Part shown: one piece after another, positions 1 to 7,822 of the stretch
Position numbering within the stretch: position 1 is the stretch's first letter
Layout of the letters: every line of letters starts with the position of its first letter
Origin: Desulfovibrio sp. A2
Lineage (GTDB): Bacteria > Desulfobacterota > Desulfovibrionia > Desulfovibrionales > Desulfovibrionaceae
Direction: 5' to 3'
NCBI RefSeq assembly: GCF_000226255.1
Contig: NZ_AGFG01000010.1
Coordinates: forward strand, 1 to 41,834
Length of the DNA stretch: 41,834 nucleotides
Notes under the pieces: generated by a model
Database searches by the model: none
What the model was told of the DNA's origin: nothing
Seen by the model: the letters and a program-made list of their open reading frames with translations, nothing else
Position numbers and translations under genes: made by a program

Positions 1-55
1 GGGGGGTCGCTGTGCGATTTCGCACCATGGGCGACGCCCGTGCGGCGGGGACGCG

Positions 56-703
56 TCAATTCCGCCAGCCGTGGGTGCCCACGAGATCCACGAAGGCCAC
101 CCCGCCCTTGCTTTCGCGCACCACGCGGCCGCCCTGCTTGCGCACCACCACCAGTTCCTGCATGCGCTTGCTGGTGCCCACGGGGATGACCAGGATGCCG
201 GGGTCTGCCAGCTGGTCGATGAGCGGCGCGGGCACCTCGGGCCCGCCCGCCGTGACCAGGATGCGGTCGTAGGGCGCGGCCTCCGGCCAGCCCAGGGTGC
301 CGTCGTCCAGCTTCAGGCGCACCTTGCGGTACTTGAGGGTGCGCAGCAGATCGCGCGCGGCGGCATGCAACTCGCGGATGCGCTCCACCGTGTACACGTC
401 CATGCCCATTTCGGCCAGCACGGCGGCCTGGTAGCCGGAACCGGTGCCTATTTCCAGCACCCGCAGGCCGGGCTGCGGCTCGATGATCTGCGACATGAGC
501 GCCACGATGAACGGCTGGGAAATGGTCTGGCCATGTCCGATGGGCAGGGGGTGATCTTCGTAGGCCTGTGCGCGCAGGGCTTCCTGCACGAACAGGTGGC
601 GCGGCACGGAACGCATGGCCACGAGCACGGCCGGGTCGGTGATGCCGCGCGTCTCCAACTGCTGTTTCACCATGCGCTCGCGGTTGCGCTTCATGTCGAG
701 CAT
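56..703 (-). CDS. pcm: Protein-L-isoaspartate O-methyltransferase
   Basis: Uses S-adenosylmethionine to methylate isoaspartyl residues in aged proteins so they can revert to aspartate; a cytoplasmic repair enzyme. The 215-residue protein has the normal family length. The SAM-binding motif [18 protein letters not shown] lies near residues 82-99, preceded by the family signature [15 protein letters not shown]. The conserved segment [14 protein letters not shown] sits in the second half. The ATG at 703 follows AAAAGGA about 8 bases upstream on the minus strand, which supports this start over the internal ATG nine bases later. It stands alone: the window edge lies on its downstream side and a divergent CBS gene on the other. 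surE, a frequent neighbour elsewhere, is not seen. Confidence 0.95.
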   Translation of the reverse strand: MLDMKRNRERMVKQQLETRGITDPAVLVAMRSVPRHLFVQEALRAQAYEDHPLPIGHGQTISQPFIVALMSQIIEPQPGLRVLEIGTGSGYQAAVLAEMGMDVYTVERIRELHAAARDLLRTLKYRKVRLKLDDGTLGWPEAAPYDRILVTAGGPEVPAPLIDQLADPGILVIPVGTSKRMQELVVVRKQGGRVVRESKGGVAFVDLVGTHGWRN

Positions 704-1182
704 GCGCGGTCCTTTTTGGGAATGGGTGCCCTGCCGGGGCCGTGGCCGCCGCGCCGGAAATCCGGCCGCACACGCCGATGGGGCGATCGCGAACGGTCAC
801 GCGGGCTGCCTTCCAATCCTCCGGCACATCGCGCCTGCGCGTAAACACGCGCGACAGGGCCGCAAGGGCGTGGCGGACGCCGCGTGGCGGGCGTTGTCGC
901 GTCGGCGAGGCGCGCGGGCGGATTGCGGAAGGGGGCAAAGGCGTGGGGACAGGCGCTGCGAGTCGCTTCGTCCTTACGGCCCCGGCATGGCTTGGAAAAC
1001 AGATTTTGCTTCCGGCGTCAATCAGGCGGGTGAATGTCTGCCCGCCAGGGGGACGTTGCGCGGCCGGGGACAACGGGCAACCGGGCGCAACCGAGCGCAA
1101 CCGGGCGCATGTCGCGCCCGGGCTTGCTTGACTTATGCGCGGAGTATGCGACACTTGGTGAAACATGCATGTGGGGGAAGCC
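704..1182. other. Intergenic region between divergent pcm and CBS genes
   Basis: No convincing gene is present in these 479 bases; the open frames across it are low-complexity Arg/Ala-rich readings of GC-rich DNA. It holds a short tandem repeat with an adjoining hairpin (1081-1121, listed separately) and the start regions of both flanking genes. A weak -35-like TTGACT occurs at 1128-1133 with no good -10 partner, so I do not call a promoter. Confidence 0.5.
1081..1121. repeat. Three 10-bp tandem repeats running into a hairpin
   Basis: Units CCGGGCGCAA, CCGAGCGCAA and CCGGGCGCAT follow one another at 1081-1110. The last unit opens a perfect 8-bp inverted repeat, CCGGGCGC (1101-1108), loop ATGTC, GCGCCCGG (1114-1121). 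It lies 60-100 bases upstream of the CBS-domain gene. No U-tract follows, so it does not look like an intrinsic terminator; an operator or leader structure is possible. Confidence 0.6.
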
Positions 1183-1611
1183 ATGCTCTACGTCGGCGAC
1201 TTGATGTCCACAGGCCTCTTCACCCTGAAGAAGACCGATTCGCTCCGGGCGGCCCGCTCGCTGATGCAACTGGCCCGCATCCGGCACATTCCCATCGTGG
1301 ACGCCAAGGGCGACTTCCAGGGGCTGCTGACCCACCGCGACATCCTTTCCGCCACCATTTCCCGCTTCGCCGACGTGGACGAGGCGGTGCAGAACGAGAT
1401 AGATTCCGGCATTCCCGTGGGCGAGATCATGCGCACCGACGTGGTGTGCGTGCACCCCGGCACCCTGCTGCGCGACGCGGCCGAACTGCTGTTGCACCAC
1501 AAGTACGGGTGCCTGCCGGTGACCGAGGACAACCGCCTGGTGGGCATCGTGACCGAGGCCGACTTCCTGAAGCTGACCATCAGTCTGCTGGACGCGGTCG
1601 AGCATCCGTAG
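1183..1611 (+). CDS. CBS-domain pair protein
   Basis: Small stand-alone protein of two CBS motifs (a Bateman module), a fold that usually binds adenosine nucleotides and acts as an energy or ligand sensor. With the start chosen here it has 142 residues. CBS1 covers roughly residues 6-58 (VGDLMSTGLFTLKKTDSLRAA...IPIVDAKGDFQGLLTHRDIL) and CBS2 roughly 80-135 (IMRTDVVCVHPGTLLRDAAEL...LPVTEDNRLVGIVTEADFL). The ATG at 1183 is preceded by GGGGGAAG and starts right at the domain; an in-frame ATG at 1165 would add six residues but has no clear ribosome site. No effector domain is attached, so the partner is unknown. A hairpin with a short T run follows at 1693. Confidence 0.88.
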   Translation: MLYVGDLMSTGLFTLKKTDSLRAARSLMQLARIRHIPIVDAKGDFQGLLTHRDILSATISRFADVDEAVQNEIDSGIPVGEIMRTDVVCVHPGTLLRDAAELLLHHKYGCLPVTEDNRLVGIVTEADFLKLTISLLDAVEHP

Positions 1612-1692
1612 CAAATCCGCAATCCCTGCCGGCCAGCCGGAAATCAGGAGCGCGCGCCAGCACCGAAGCCATTCCCCCAAAGGTTCCACACG

Positions 1693-1719
1693 AGCCGCCC
1701 GGCTTTCAGGGCGGCTTTT
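1693..1719 (+). terminator. Hairpin with T-tract between CBS and M23 genes (terminator or attenuator)
   Basis: AGCCGCCC (1693-1700), loop GGCTTTCA, GGGCGGCT (1709-1716), then T's to 1719. It has the form of an intrinsic terminator with a short U run. It ends only 21 bases before the ATG of the M23 gene, leaving no space for a promoter in between, so the M23 transcript probably passes through it. Confidence 0.7.
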
Positions 1720-1740
1720 CACTTGAAAGGATCAGGAGAC

Positions 1741-3051
1741 ATGACTGCAGCAAAGAATCTTTCCATCGTGATCGTGTTCGCGGCCCTGCTGGGGCTGCTC
1801 GGCATCGGCGGCTTCATGCTCTTCCAGGACATGGAAGGGCCGGAAGTCATCCTTACCCCGGACACGGGGCGCGCCTCGCCGCATCAGGACCTGGCGCTGA
1901 CCCTGCGCGACAAGAAGTCGGGCATCCGGTCCGTCACCGTCACGGTGAAGAAGAATTCGCACTCGCTGGTCGTGCTCGACAGCGCCTTCTCCGATGGCCG
2001 CCGCGAACAGCGCGTGACCTTCAACCTGAAGGACGCGGGCCTGAAGGACGGCGCGTTCGACCTTGAGGTGCGCGCGACCGACACTTCGCTGGCCGGGTTC
2101 GGCAAGGGCAACACCACCACCCGGGTCTACCCCATGCGCCTCGACACCCAGCCCCCGCGCGTTTCGGTGAAGAGCATGCCCCCCTACGTGCGGCGTGGCG
2201 GCACCGGCTCCATTCTCTATTCGGTGAACGAGGATGTGGAACGCACCGGCGTGAAGGTGGGCGACCTGTACTTTCCGGGGTTCCGGCAGCCCAGCGGCGA
2301 CTATATCTGCTTCTTCGCCTTTCCCCACTTTCTCACCATGGCCCAGTACGCGCCGGAAATAACCGCGGTGGACCTTTCGGGCAACGCCATGGCCAGCCGC
2401 CTGGTCATCCGCCCGCTGGACAAGGTATTCCGGCATGACAACATCAATCTTTCCGAAAACTTCCTGACCAGCAAGATGCCCGAGTTCGAGCAGGAAGTGC
2501 CCGGCGAAATGACCCAGTTGGAGCGCTTCCTGAAGGTGAACAGCGAACTGCGCACCTCCAACGAACGCAAGCTGCTGGAAGTGGGCAAGGATACCGCGCC
2601 CAACATGCTCTGGCACGGTGCCTTCCTGCAGTTGCCCAACTCGGCCACCCGGGCCGGGTTCGCGGACAACCGCAGCTACATCTACAACGGGCAGAAGGTG
2701 GACAACCAGACACACCTGGGCCTGGACTTCGCCTCGCTGGCCATGGCCGAGGTGCCCGCCTCCAACAGCGGGCGCGTGGTCTTTGCCGGGCAGCTGGGCA
2801 TTTACGGCAATCTCGTGATCATCGACCACGGCCTTGGCCTGCAGACCCTGTACTCGCACCTCAGCGAGATTTCGGCCAACGTGGGCCAACAAGTGAAGAA
2901 GGGCGACGTCATCGGCAAGACCGGCACCACCGGCATGGCGGGCGGCGACCATCTGCACTTCGGCGTGACCATCAGCGGGGTGCAGGTGCAGCCCGTGGAA
3001 TGGCTGGACCCGCACTGGATCGAGGACAACGTGACCTCGCGCCTGAAGTAG
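1741..3051 (+). CDS. Membrane-anchored M23 family metallopeptidase
   Basis: Predicted zinc endopeptidase that cuts peptidoglycan peptides. The 436-residue protein begins with one hydrophobic segment (about residues 8-28) consistent with an uncleaved inner-membrane anchor, then a long periplasmic region with beta-rich, Ig-like character. The C-terminal 110 residues are the LytM/M23 domain: HLGLD (His325, Asp329) and HLHFG (His404, His406) supply the zinc site, so it should be active, unlike degenerate LytM activators. The chosen ATG at 1741 has AGGAG eight bases upstream; an upstream TTG at 1723 is rejected because it lies between the hairpin and that ribosome site. A near-perfect terminator follows at 3103. 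Its role in growth or division cannot be read from the sequence. Confidence 0.92.
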   Translation: MTAAKNLSIVIVFAALLGLLGIGGFMLFQDMEGPEVILTPDTGRASPHQDLALTLRDKKSGIRSVTVTVKKNSHSLVVLDSAFSDGRREQRVTFNLKDAGLKDGAFDLEVRATDTSLAGFGKGNTTTRVYPMRLDTQPPRVSVKSMPPYVRRGGTGSILYSVNEDVERTGVKVGDLYFPGFRQPSGDYICFFAFPHFLTMAQYAPEITAVDLSGNAMASRLVIRPLDKVFRHDNINLSENFLTSKMPEFEQEVPGEMTQLERFLKVNSELRTSNERKLLEVGKDTAPNMLWHGAFLQLPNSATRAGFADNRSYIYNGQKVDNQTHLGLDFASLAMAEVPASNSGRVVFAGQLGIYGNLVIIDHGLGLQTLYSHLSEISANVGQQVKKGDVIGKTGTTGMAGGDHLHFGVTISGVQVQPVEWLDPHWIEDNVTSRLK

Positions 3052-3102
3052 CGCCGCCCTGCCGGCCGGTTCGCCCGGCCAACGGCGGGCCGCATGAATG
3101 CC

Positions 3103-3137
3103 AACGGGGAGTCCGCGAGGACTCCCCGTTGTTCTTT
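3103..3137 (+). terminator. Rho-independent terminator after M23 gene
   Basis: Perfect 12-bp stem AACGGGGAGTCC / GGACTCCCCGTT with a GCGA tetraloop at 3115-3118, followed by GTTCTTT. Confidence 0.92.
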
Positions 3138-3222
3138 GCATTCCATGCTGTTGAAGAAGGATTGCAGCCGACGGCGGCAGCGGGAACACGGGAAGGCAAC
3201 CGAAAAGTTCACCCGTCACTTT

Positions 3223-3278
3223 AAAAAAGGGTGCTCCCACAGGCCGCGCCGCAACGCCGCATCGGCGTACCCTGTGGG
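3223..3278 (-). terminator. Probable terminator of the DUF488 gene
   Basis: Read on the minus strand, CCCACAGG (3278-3271) pairs with CCTGTGGG (3243-3236) around a GC-rich loop that can itself fold, followed nine bases later by a run of six T's (A's at 3223-3228 on the plus strand). The long loop makes it less certain than the other terminators here. Confidence 0.5.
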
Positions 3279-3296
3279 CATTCATTCGGAACGGCT

Positions 3297-3665
3297 CTAT
3301 CCGCCATCTTGCTCCTGCTCCAGAAACGCCTTCAGGGCCACGGCGTTGTTGCGCGCGGCATCGCGTGCGGCGAACAGCAGGGTGACCCGCCCTGCCCCGG
3401 TCGCCAGCGCCCGCAGCAGGTGCAGGTCTTCGTGGTGCGTAGCGCGCAGTTCCTCGTGATAGCGGGCCTGAAATTCCGGCCAGCGTTCAGGCGCATGCCC
3501 GAACCAGCGGCGCAGTTCGTCGGAAGGGGCGACGTTTCGCAGCCAGTGGTCGACGCGGCCTCCTTCGCGCGGAAGGCCGCGCGGCCACAGTCGGTCCACC
3601 AGCACGCGCAGGCCGTCATCCGGGGTTGGGGGTGCGTACGCCCTCTTGAGCGCCAGTTGTGTCAT
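3297..3665 (-). CDS. DUF488 family (YeaO-like) protein
   Basis: A 122-residue protein with the DUF488/YeaO hallmarks: LKRAYAPPTPDDGLRVLVDR near the N-terminus, LWPRG straight after, then LRNVAPSDELRRWFGH and the conserved C-terminal segment VTLLFAARDAARNNAVALKAFL. The biochemical function of the family is not established. The start is fixed by GGAGG five bases upstream of the ATG at 3665; a longer frame upstream is not coding. It is monocistronic, with its own likely terminator downstream. Function should be left as unknown. Confidence 0.88.
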   Translation of the reverse strand: MTQLALKRAYAPPTPDDGLRVLVDRLWPRGLPREGGRVDHWLRNVAPSDELRRWFGHAPERWPEFQARYHEELRATHHEDLHLLRALATGAGRVTLLFAARDAARNNAVALKAFLEQEQDGG

Positions 3666-3984
3666 GGTCGCCTCCCCGAGCGAGGCCATCGCTCTTCTGC
3701 AAAGATGGGGCGTGCGCGGGCAAGTCGCAAGCCCGCCAGGCAGCATCGCGTGCAGGCGCACTCTGCCTGTCTCCCCGGTGACGCCGACCGGGGCTGCACG
3801 CGTGGGGCAAAGGCTTGCCCCGGTCATGTGGGCATGTGCCAGTCCCACACTGTCCTCCTCTGGCATAACGGAAAACGGGCGGCCCGAAGGCCGCCCGTCG
3901 TGTATCCATTGCCCGTTGCCGTTCCGCTGCCAGTTCGAAGGCGCGCGTCTCGCGCCAGACAGGGGGAAGGCGACAAGCCGTCTG
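3666..3984. other. Intergenic region, DUF488 upstream and ppsA downstream
   Basis: Contains the start region of the DUF488 gene and, at 3871-3898, the terminator of ppsA. I see no gene in the 319 bases. Confidence 0.6.
3871..3898 (-). terminator. Rho-independent terminator of ppsA
   Basis: On the minus strand: ACGGGCGGCC, TTCG tetraloop, GGCCGCCCGT, then TTTTCC. A perfect 10-bp stem with a UUCG loop about 90 bases past the ppsA stop. Confidence 0.92.
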
Positions 3985-6900
3985 CTACCACTTCTTGGCG
4001 CGCTGGGCCTCCAGGGCCTTGGCCTGCTCCTCGAAGTTGGCGAACCCGGCCTGGTGCAGCGCGTCGGAGACGGTGCTGGACCAGTTCCAGGTGGCGTAGA
4101 TGACCGGCTTGTGGAAGGTGGCCCGGAACTGTTCCAGCTCGGAGCGGTAGAACTTCTCCTTGGGCGTTTCCAGGCTTTCGCGCAGCAGTTCGTGCAGGCG
4201 GCGCAGTTCGCCTTCGTACCAGTCCATCAGGTCTTCGGCCTGGGTGTACTTCTTGAGGATGTGGCCGTAGCCCTTTTCCTCCAGCAGCGCGCGCAGGTTG
4301 GCCAGGTGCTGGTCACGCAGCCAGGTGCCCAGTTCCGAGGTGGGGATGTTCTCCGCTTCCACCTCGGCCATGTCCAGCTTGGTCTGGTAGTAGGTGTCGG
4401 GCACCACGGAGGCGGACACGATGCCCGCGATGGCCACCAGGCCGCGCAGTATCTTGCTGTTGGACACGCCCTGGCCGCAGAAGCCAACCTTGCGGGCGCA
4501 CTTCTGGCCGGTGAAGATGGTGACCAGGATGGCCCAGACCACGGCCGGGTCTTCCTCGTCGTAGATGTGGCCAAGGCGCGCGTTGTCGCGGTCGGTGGCC
4601 AGCACCATCTGGGTCATGTCGTTGGAGCCGATGGAGAACCCGTCGAACTCCTCGATGAACTGCTTGGCCAGCACGGCGTTGGACGGAATTTCCGACATCT
4701 GGATCATCTTCAGCCCGTCGACGCCGCTCTTCAGCTTGTGCACCTGTTCCAGGTAGCGGCGCATGGAGCGCGCTTCCTCGAGGGTGCGCACGAAGGGCAG
4801 CATGAGCTGCAGGTTGACCCCGCCGTACACCCCGCGCGCCAGCTTGAAGGCCTCGATTTCCCAGTCGTGCAGGTTGCGCGACACCCCGCGGAAGCCCAGC
4901 ATGGGGTTGTCTTCGATCTGCTCGAACAGGTTGCCGCCCAGCAGGTTGCGGTACTCGTTCGACTTGAAGTCGGTGGTGCGGTAGACGATGTCCTTGCCGT
5001 AGAAGGCCATGGCGAACAGGGCCAGGCCCTGCGACAGGGTCTGCACGTAGTGTTCCTTGCCGGTGCGGAACCCGCGCGAACGGATCAGGGCGCGGATCTT
5101 GTCCGGCACGGCGCGCATGTCGTCCATTTCCTTCTGCAGGCCGCTGCGCAGCCCCACCTCGTGGCGCAGGCGGGCGATCTTGGCCAGCGCGTCCTGCACG
5201 GCGGGAATGTCCTCGATGCGTTCCACGTGGGCGCGCACGTTGGCCTCGATCTCGGCGCGGCGCTTCACCGTGTCCGGGTCGATGCCGTTGAGCATGGCCA
5301 ACTGGTCGTCATAGCCCATGACCACGCGCACGTGGTCTTCAAGGTCGATGGAGGTCTTCAGGATGTCGATGCGGCGGGTGGCCAGTTCCACGTGCTCGTC
5401 CAGCTTGTGGTCCAGTTCGCGCATCTTGCGGTGCATCACCAGCACCTGCTCGGTACCGCGCAGGTTCTCGCGCGAGGCCAGCGCCTCGATCTCGGCGGAC
5501 AGCCCGGTGATGTGCCCCACGTACTCGCGCAGCTTCATGTCGATGGCGATGAGCCCGGCGGAAAGCTGTTCGCGCAGGATCTTGGACAAGCGGGAATCCA
5601 GTTCGCGCAGCTTGGCCTGCACGGCGTGGTCCAGTTCACCACTGTCGAAGGCCTCCAGCGCCTGCGGGTGCACGCCGATGTTGCCCAGCATGAATTCCGC
5701 GCGCAGCAGGCCCACCTCGAAGTCTTCCACCTCGCGCAGGCGCGAGAGGAACATGGCCTGGCCCACGTCGGCCAGGATCAGGCCGACCTTGGTCTTGGTG
5801 GGGGGGAGCTTCGACAGGTCCATCTCGCCGCCCACTTCGCGCAGGGGCAGCATGCCCCGGTACACCCGGCCGCGGGTGCCGTCCACGGTCACTTCCTGGC
5901 CGTCCAGGGCGCGCAGGATTTCCAGGCGCTGGATGCCGATGACGGCGGGGATGCCCAGTTCGCGCGAGGTGATGGCCGCGTGGCTGGTGTCGCCGCCAAC
6001 GTCGGCAAGGATGGCGGCGGCCACGCGCATGCCGGGCACCATGTCCGGGTCGGTGCGGTCCGCGGCGAGGATGTCGCCCTTGTTGATCTTGTTCAGCTCC
6101 AGGGCGGAACGCAGGAACTTCACCCTGCCCTGCCCGGCCCCGCGCGACGCGCCGTTGCCTTCCAGCAGCACCTCGGCCTGGGTGGCCGCCTTTGGGTCCA
6201 CCTCGCGGCGGCGCATGAAGATGGTGTGCGGGTGCTTTTCCAGCTCTTCGTTCCAGCGGGTTTCGGGGCGGGCCTGCACGAACCACAGCCGGTCGGCCGA
6301 GTCGATGCAGAATTCGGTGTCCATGATCATGTCGCCGTAGGCGCGGCTGATGGCGCGCACGCCCTTGGCCACCTGTTCGGCCTGGGCCAGCGAAAGCGAC
6401 CAGCGGAAGGCCTCGATTTCCGGCACGGACACCTTCTTGGTGCCGCCCTTCTCGTCGTAGACGATCTTTTTGTCCTTGCAGCCCATCTGGCGGATGACCA
6501 CCTCGGGCCCGTCGTCACGCTGGAAGACGTAGAACTTGTCCGGGGTGACCATGCCGCCCACCACGGCCTCGCCGAGGCCGTAGCTGGCGTCCATGCCCAC
6601 CAGGTCCTTGCGCGCGGTGCCCCGGCAGCCGGTGGCGGTGTCCGCGCTGAAGGCGGTGCCGGAGATGACCGGGTTGATCATGCGCATGATGCACACCGAG
6701 AGCGAGGTGTTCTCGATGGCCCATTCCTGCTTGGCCTTGATGGCGATGGATTCGTCGCCGGTGGCTTCGGCGCGGGCCTGGGCGTCCAGGATCGCCTCGC
6801 GCCGGTAGGTCATGGAGCGCAGGTTGTAGGCGGATGCGCAGTCCCAGTGGTACGCGGCGGACACGCGGCTTTCGCCCACGATGTTCAGGTAGGTGTCCTG

Positions 6901-7563
6901 CAACCCGGCAAAGGCCTTCTTGCGCGAGTCTTCACCGGCGGCGGAGGAGCGCACGGCCACGGGCACGTCTTCCGCGCCCGCTTCCTTGCAGATAGAGCGG
7001 TAGGCGGCGCGCACGCATTCGTCCACTTCCTTGGGCAGTTCCACGCACAGGATGCCCGCCTGCACCAGCACCGAGCGCTTGCGCAGCTGGTCGATGCCTT
7101 CCGGCGAAGTGGCGAAGCCTTCCACCACGTTGTTGACGAAGGTGCGCAGCTTGATCTGGGTTTCACCCGGCTTGGCGGACGCCTGGGCCCGGATTTCCTT
7201 GGCCAGGTTGCGAACGAACTTCTGCAGGAACTCCGAATCCTTGTTGATCTCGGGGTCGTTCCAGTCGATGCGGTTGTATTCCTTGTCCACGGTGGCGCGG
7301 ACGAGCGATGCGTTGACCCTGGTTTCGTCAAGCAGGGTGTGGAACGCCTGCGACGATATGGCGCGGAACTCGGGTGCGCGGATTCCTTCCACCTGGCTGA
7401 TGATGGCGGTGTTGTAGTTCTTGCCGCCGACCAGCAGTTCGGCGTCGTCGCCGATGCGCACGATGTCGGCGCCGGTCAGCACCAGCTTCTTGGTGAGTTC
7501 GGAAATCTCGGCGCCAGCCTTGGCGGCCTTGGCCGCGGGCTTTTCAACCGGAGTTTTGCCCAT
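3985..7563 (-). CDS. ppsA: Phosphoenolpyruvate synthase, long form with helical insertion
   Basis: Converts pyruvate and ATP to PEP, AMP and phosphate, the gluconeogenic entry from lactate or pyruvate. At 1192 residues it is about 400 longer than the usual PEP synthase. Order of parts: N-terminal extra segment (about 1-185); ATP-grasp domain with VRSSAAGEDS (204-213) and FVQARPETRWN (428-438); swivelling phosphohistidine domain with GGDTSHAAITSRELGIPA (523-540), catalytic His528; an inserted, charged, helix-rich stretch (about 640-830); then the PEP/pyruvate barrel with FRG (891), LMLPFVRT (920), SIGSNDMTQ (977) and FCGQG (1028, catalytic Cys1029); and a C-terminal tail of about 125 residues. 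AGGAGG lies eight bases before the ATG. It follows pyc on the same strand after 259 bases. PEP synthase is preferred over pyruvate phosphate dikinase, but the substrate cannot be proved from sequence. Confidence 0.9.
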   Translation of the reverse strand: MGKTPVEKPAAKAAKAGAEISELTKKLVLTGADIVRIGDDAELLVGGKNYNTAIISQVEGIRAPEFRAISSQAFHTLLDETRVNASLVRATVDKEYNRIDWNDPEINKDSEFLQKFVRNLAKEIRAQASAKPGETQIKLRTFVNNVVEGFATSPEGIDQLRKRSVLVQAGILCVELPKEVDECVRAAYRSICKEAGAEDVPVAVRSSAAGEDSRKKAFAGLQDTYLNIVGESRVSAAYHWDCASAYNLRSMTYRREAILDAQARAEATGDESIAIKAKQEWAIENTSLSVCIMRMINPVISGTAFSADTATGCRGTARKDLVGMDASYGLGEAVVGGMVTPDKFYVFQRDDGPEVVIRQMGCKDKKIVYDEKGGTKKVSVPEIEAFRWSLSLAQAEQVAKGVRAISRAYGDMIMDTEFCIDSADRLWFVQARPETRWNEELEKHPHTIFMRRREVDPKAATQAEVLLEGNGASRGAGQGRVKFLRSALELNKINKGDILAADRTDPDMVPGMRVAAAILADVGGDTSHAAITSRELGIPAVIGIQRLEILRALDGQEVTVDGTRGRVYRGMLPLREVGGEMDLSKLPPTKTKVGLILADVGQAMFLSRLREVEDFEVGLLRAEFMLGNIGVHPQALEAFDSGELDHAVQAKLRELDSRLSKILREQLSAGLIAIDMKLREYVGHITGLSAEIEALASRENLRGTEQVLVMHRKMRELDHKLDEHVELATRRIDILKTSIDLEDHVRVVMGYDDQLAMLNGIDPDTVKRRAEIEANVRAHVERIEDIPAVQDALAKIARLRHEVGLRSGLQKEMDDMRAVPDKIRALIRSRGFRTGKEHYVQTLSQGLALFAMAFYGKDIVYRTTDFKSNEYRNLLGGNLFEQIEDNPMLGFRGVSRNLHDWEIEAFKLARGVYGGVNLQLMLPFVRTLEEARSMRRYLEQVHKLKSGVDGLKMIQMSEIPSNAVLAKQFIEEFDGFSIGSNDMTQMVLATDRDNARLGHIYDEEDPAVVWAILVTIFTGQKCARKVGFCGQGVSNSKILRGLVAIAGIVSASVVPDTYYQTKLDMAEVEAENIPTSELGTWLRDQHLANLRALLEEKGYGHILKKYTQAEDLMDWYEGELRRLHELLRESLETPKEKFYRSELEQFRATFHKPVIYATWNWSSTVSDALHQAGFANFEEQAKALEAQRAKKW

Positions 7564-7778
7564 TCGTGAATCCTCCTATGGGGGATAGAAACGCTTGCCT
7601 GAAGGTCCGATACCCGAAAATGCCGGTCTTGTCCCACGCGCGGGGCGTTGCTATCAGCCGGTGGGTATCATGCAGGGGGCTGGCATGGGGTGCCGGTCTC
7701 CTTATGAGGGTTCTTGCATCGATGTCCGCCCTGCCCCTCGGCGTGGCGGCGGCGCGGATGCAGCCGGGAAACATGGTT

Positions 7779-7815
7779 CCGCGCGCGGCCCGTCCGGAGA
7801 GCGGACCGCGCGCGG
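7779..7815 (-). terminator. GC-rich hairpin after pyc
   Basis: Minus strand CCGCGCGCGG (7815-7806) pairs with CCGCGCGCGG (7788-7779), extended by TCC/GGG on the loop side. It starts within ten bases of the pyc stop. There is no proper U-tract after it, so it may pause or stabilise RNA rather than terminate, leaving partial read-through into ppsA. Confidence 0.4.
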
Positions 7816-7822
7816 ATATTGC

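Noticed and set aside
3646..7569. 1307-codon open frame on the plus strand opposite ppsA
   Set aside because: His/Val/Gly-rich shadow of a GC-rich gene; the minus strand carries all PEP synthase motifs and a proper ribosome site.
7654..7686. Possible 10-codon leader peptide (MPAPCMIPTG) before ppsA on the minus strand
   Set aside because: AAGGAG lies 11 bases upstream, rather far, and there is no adjoining attenuator structure or run of regulatory codons.
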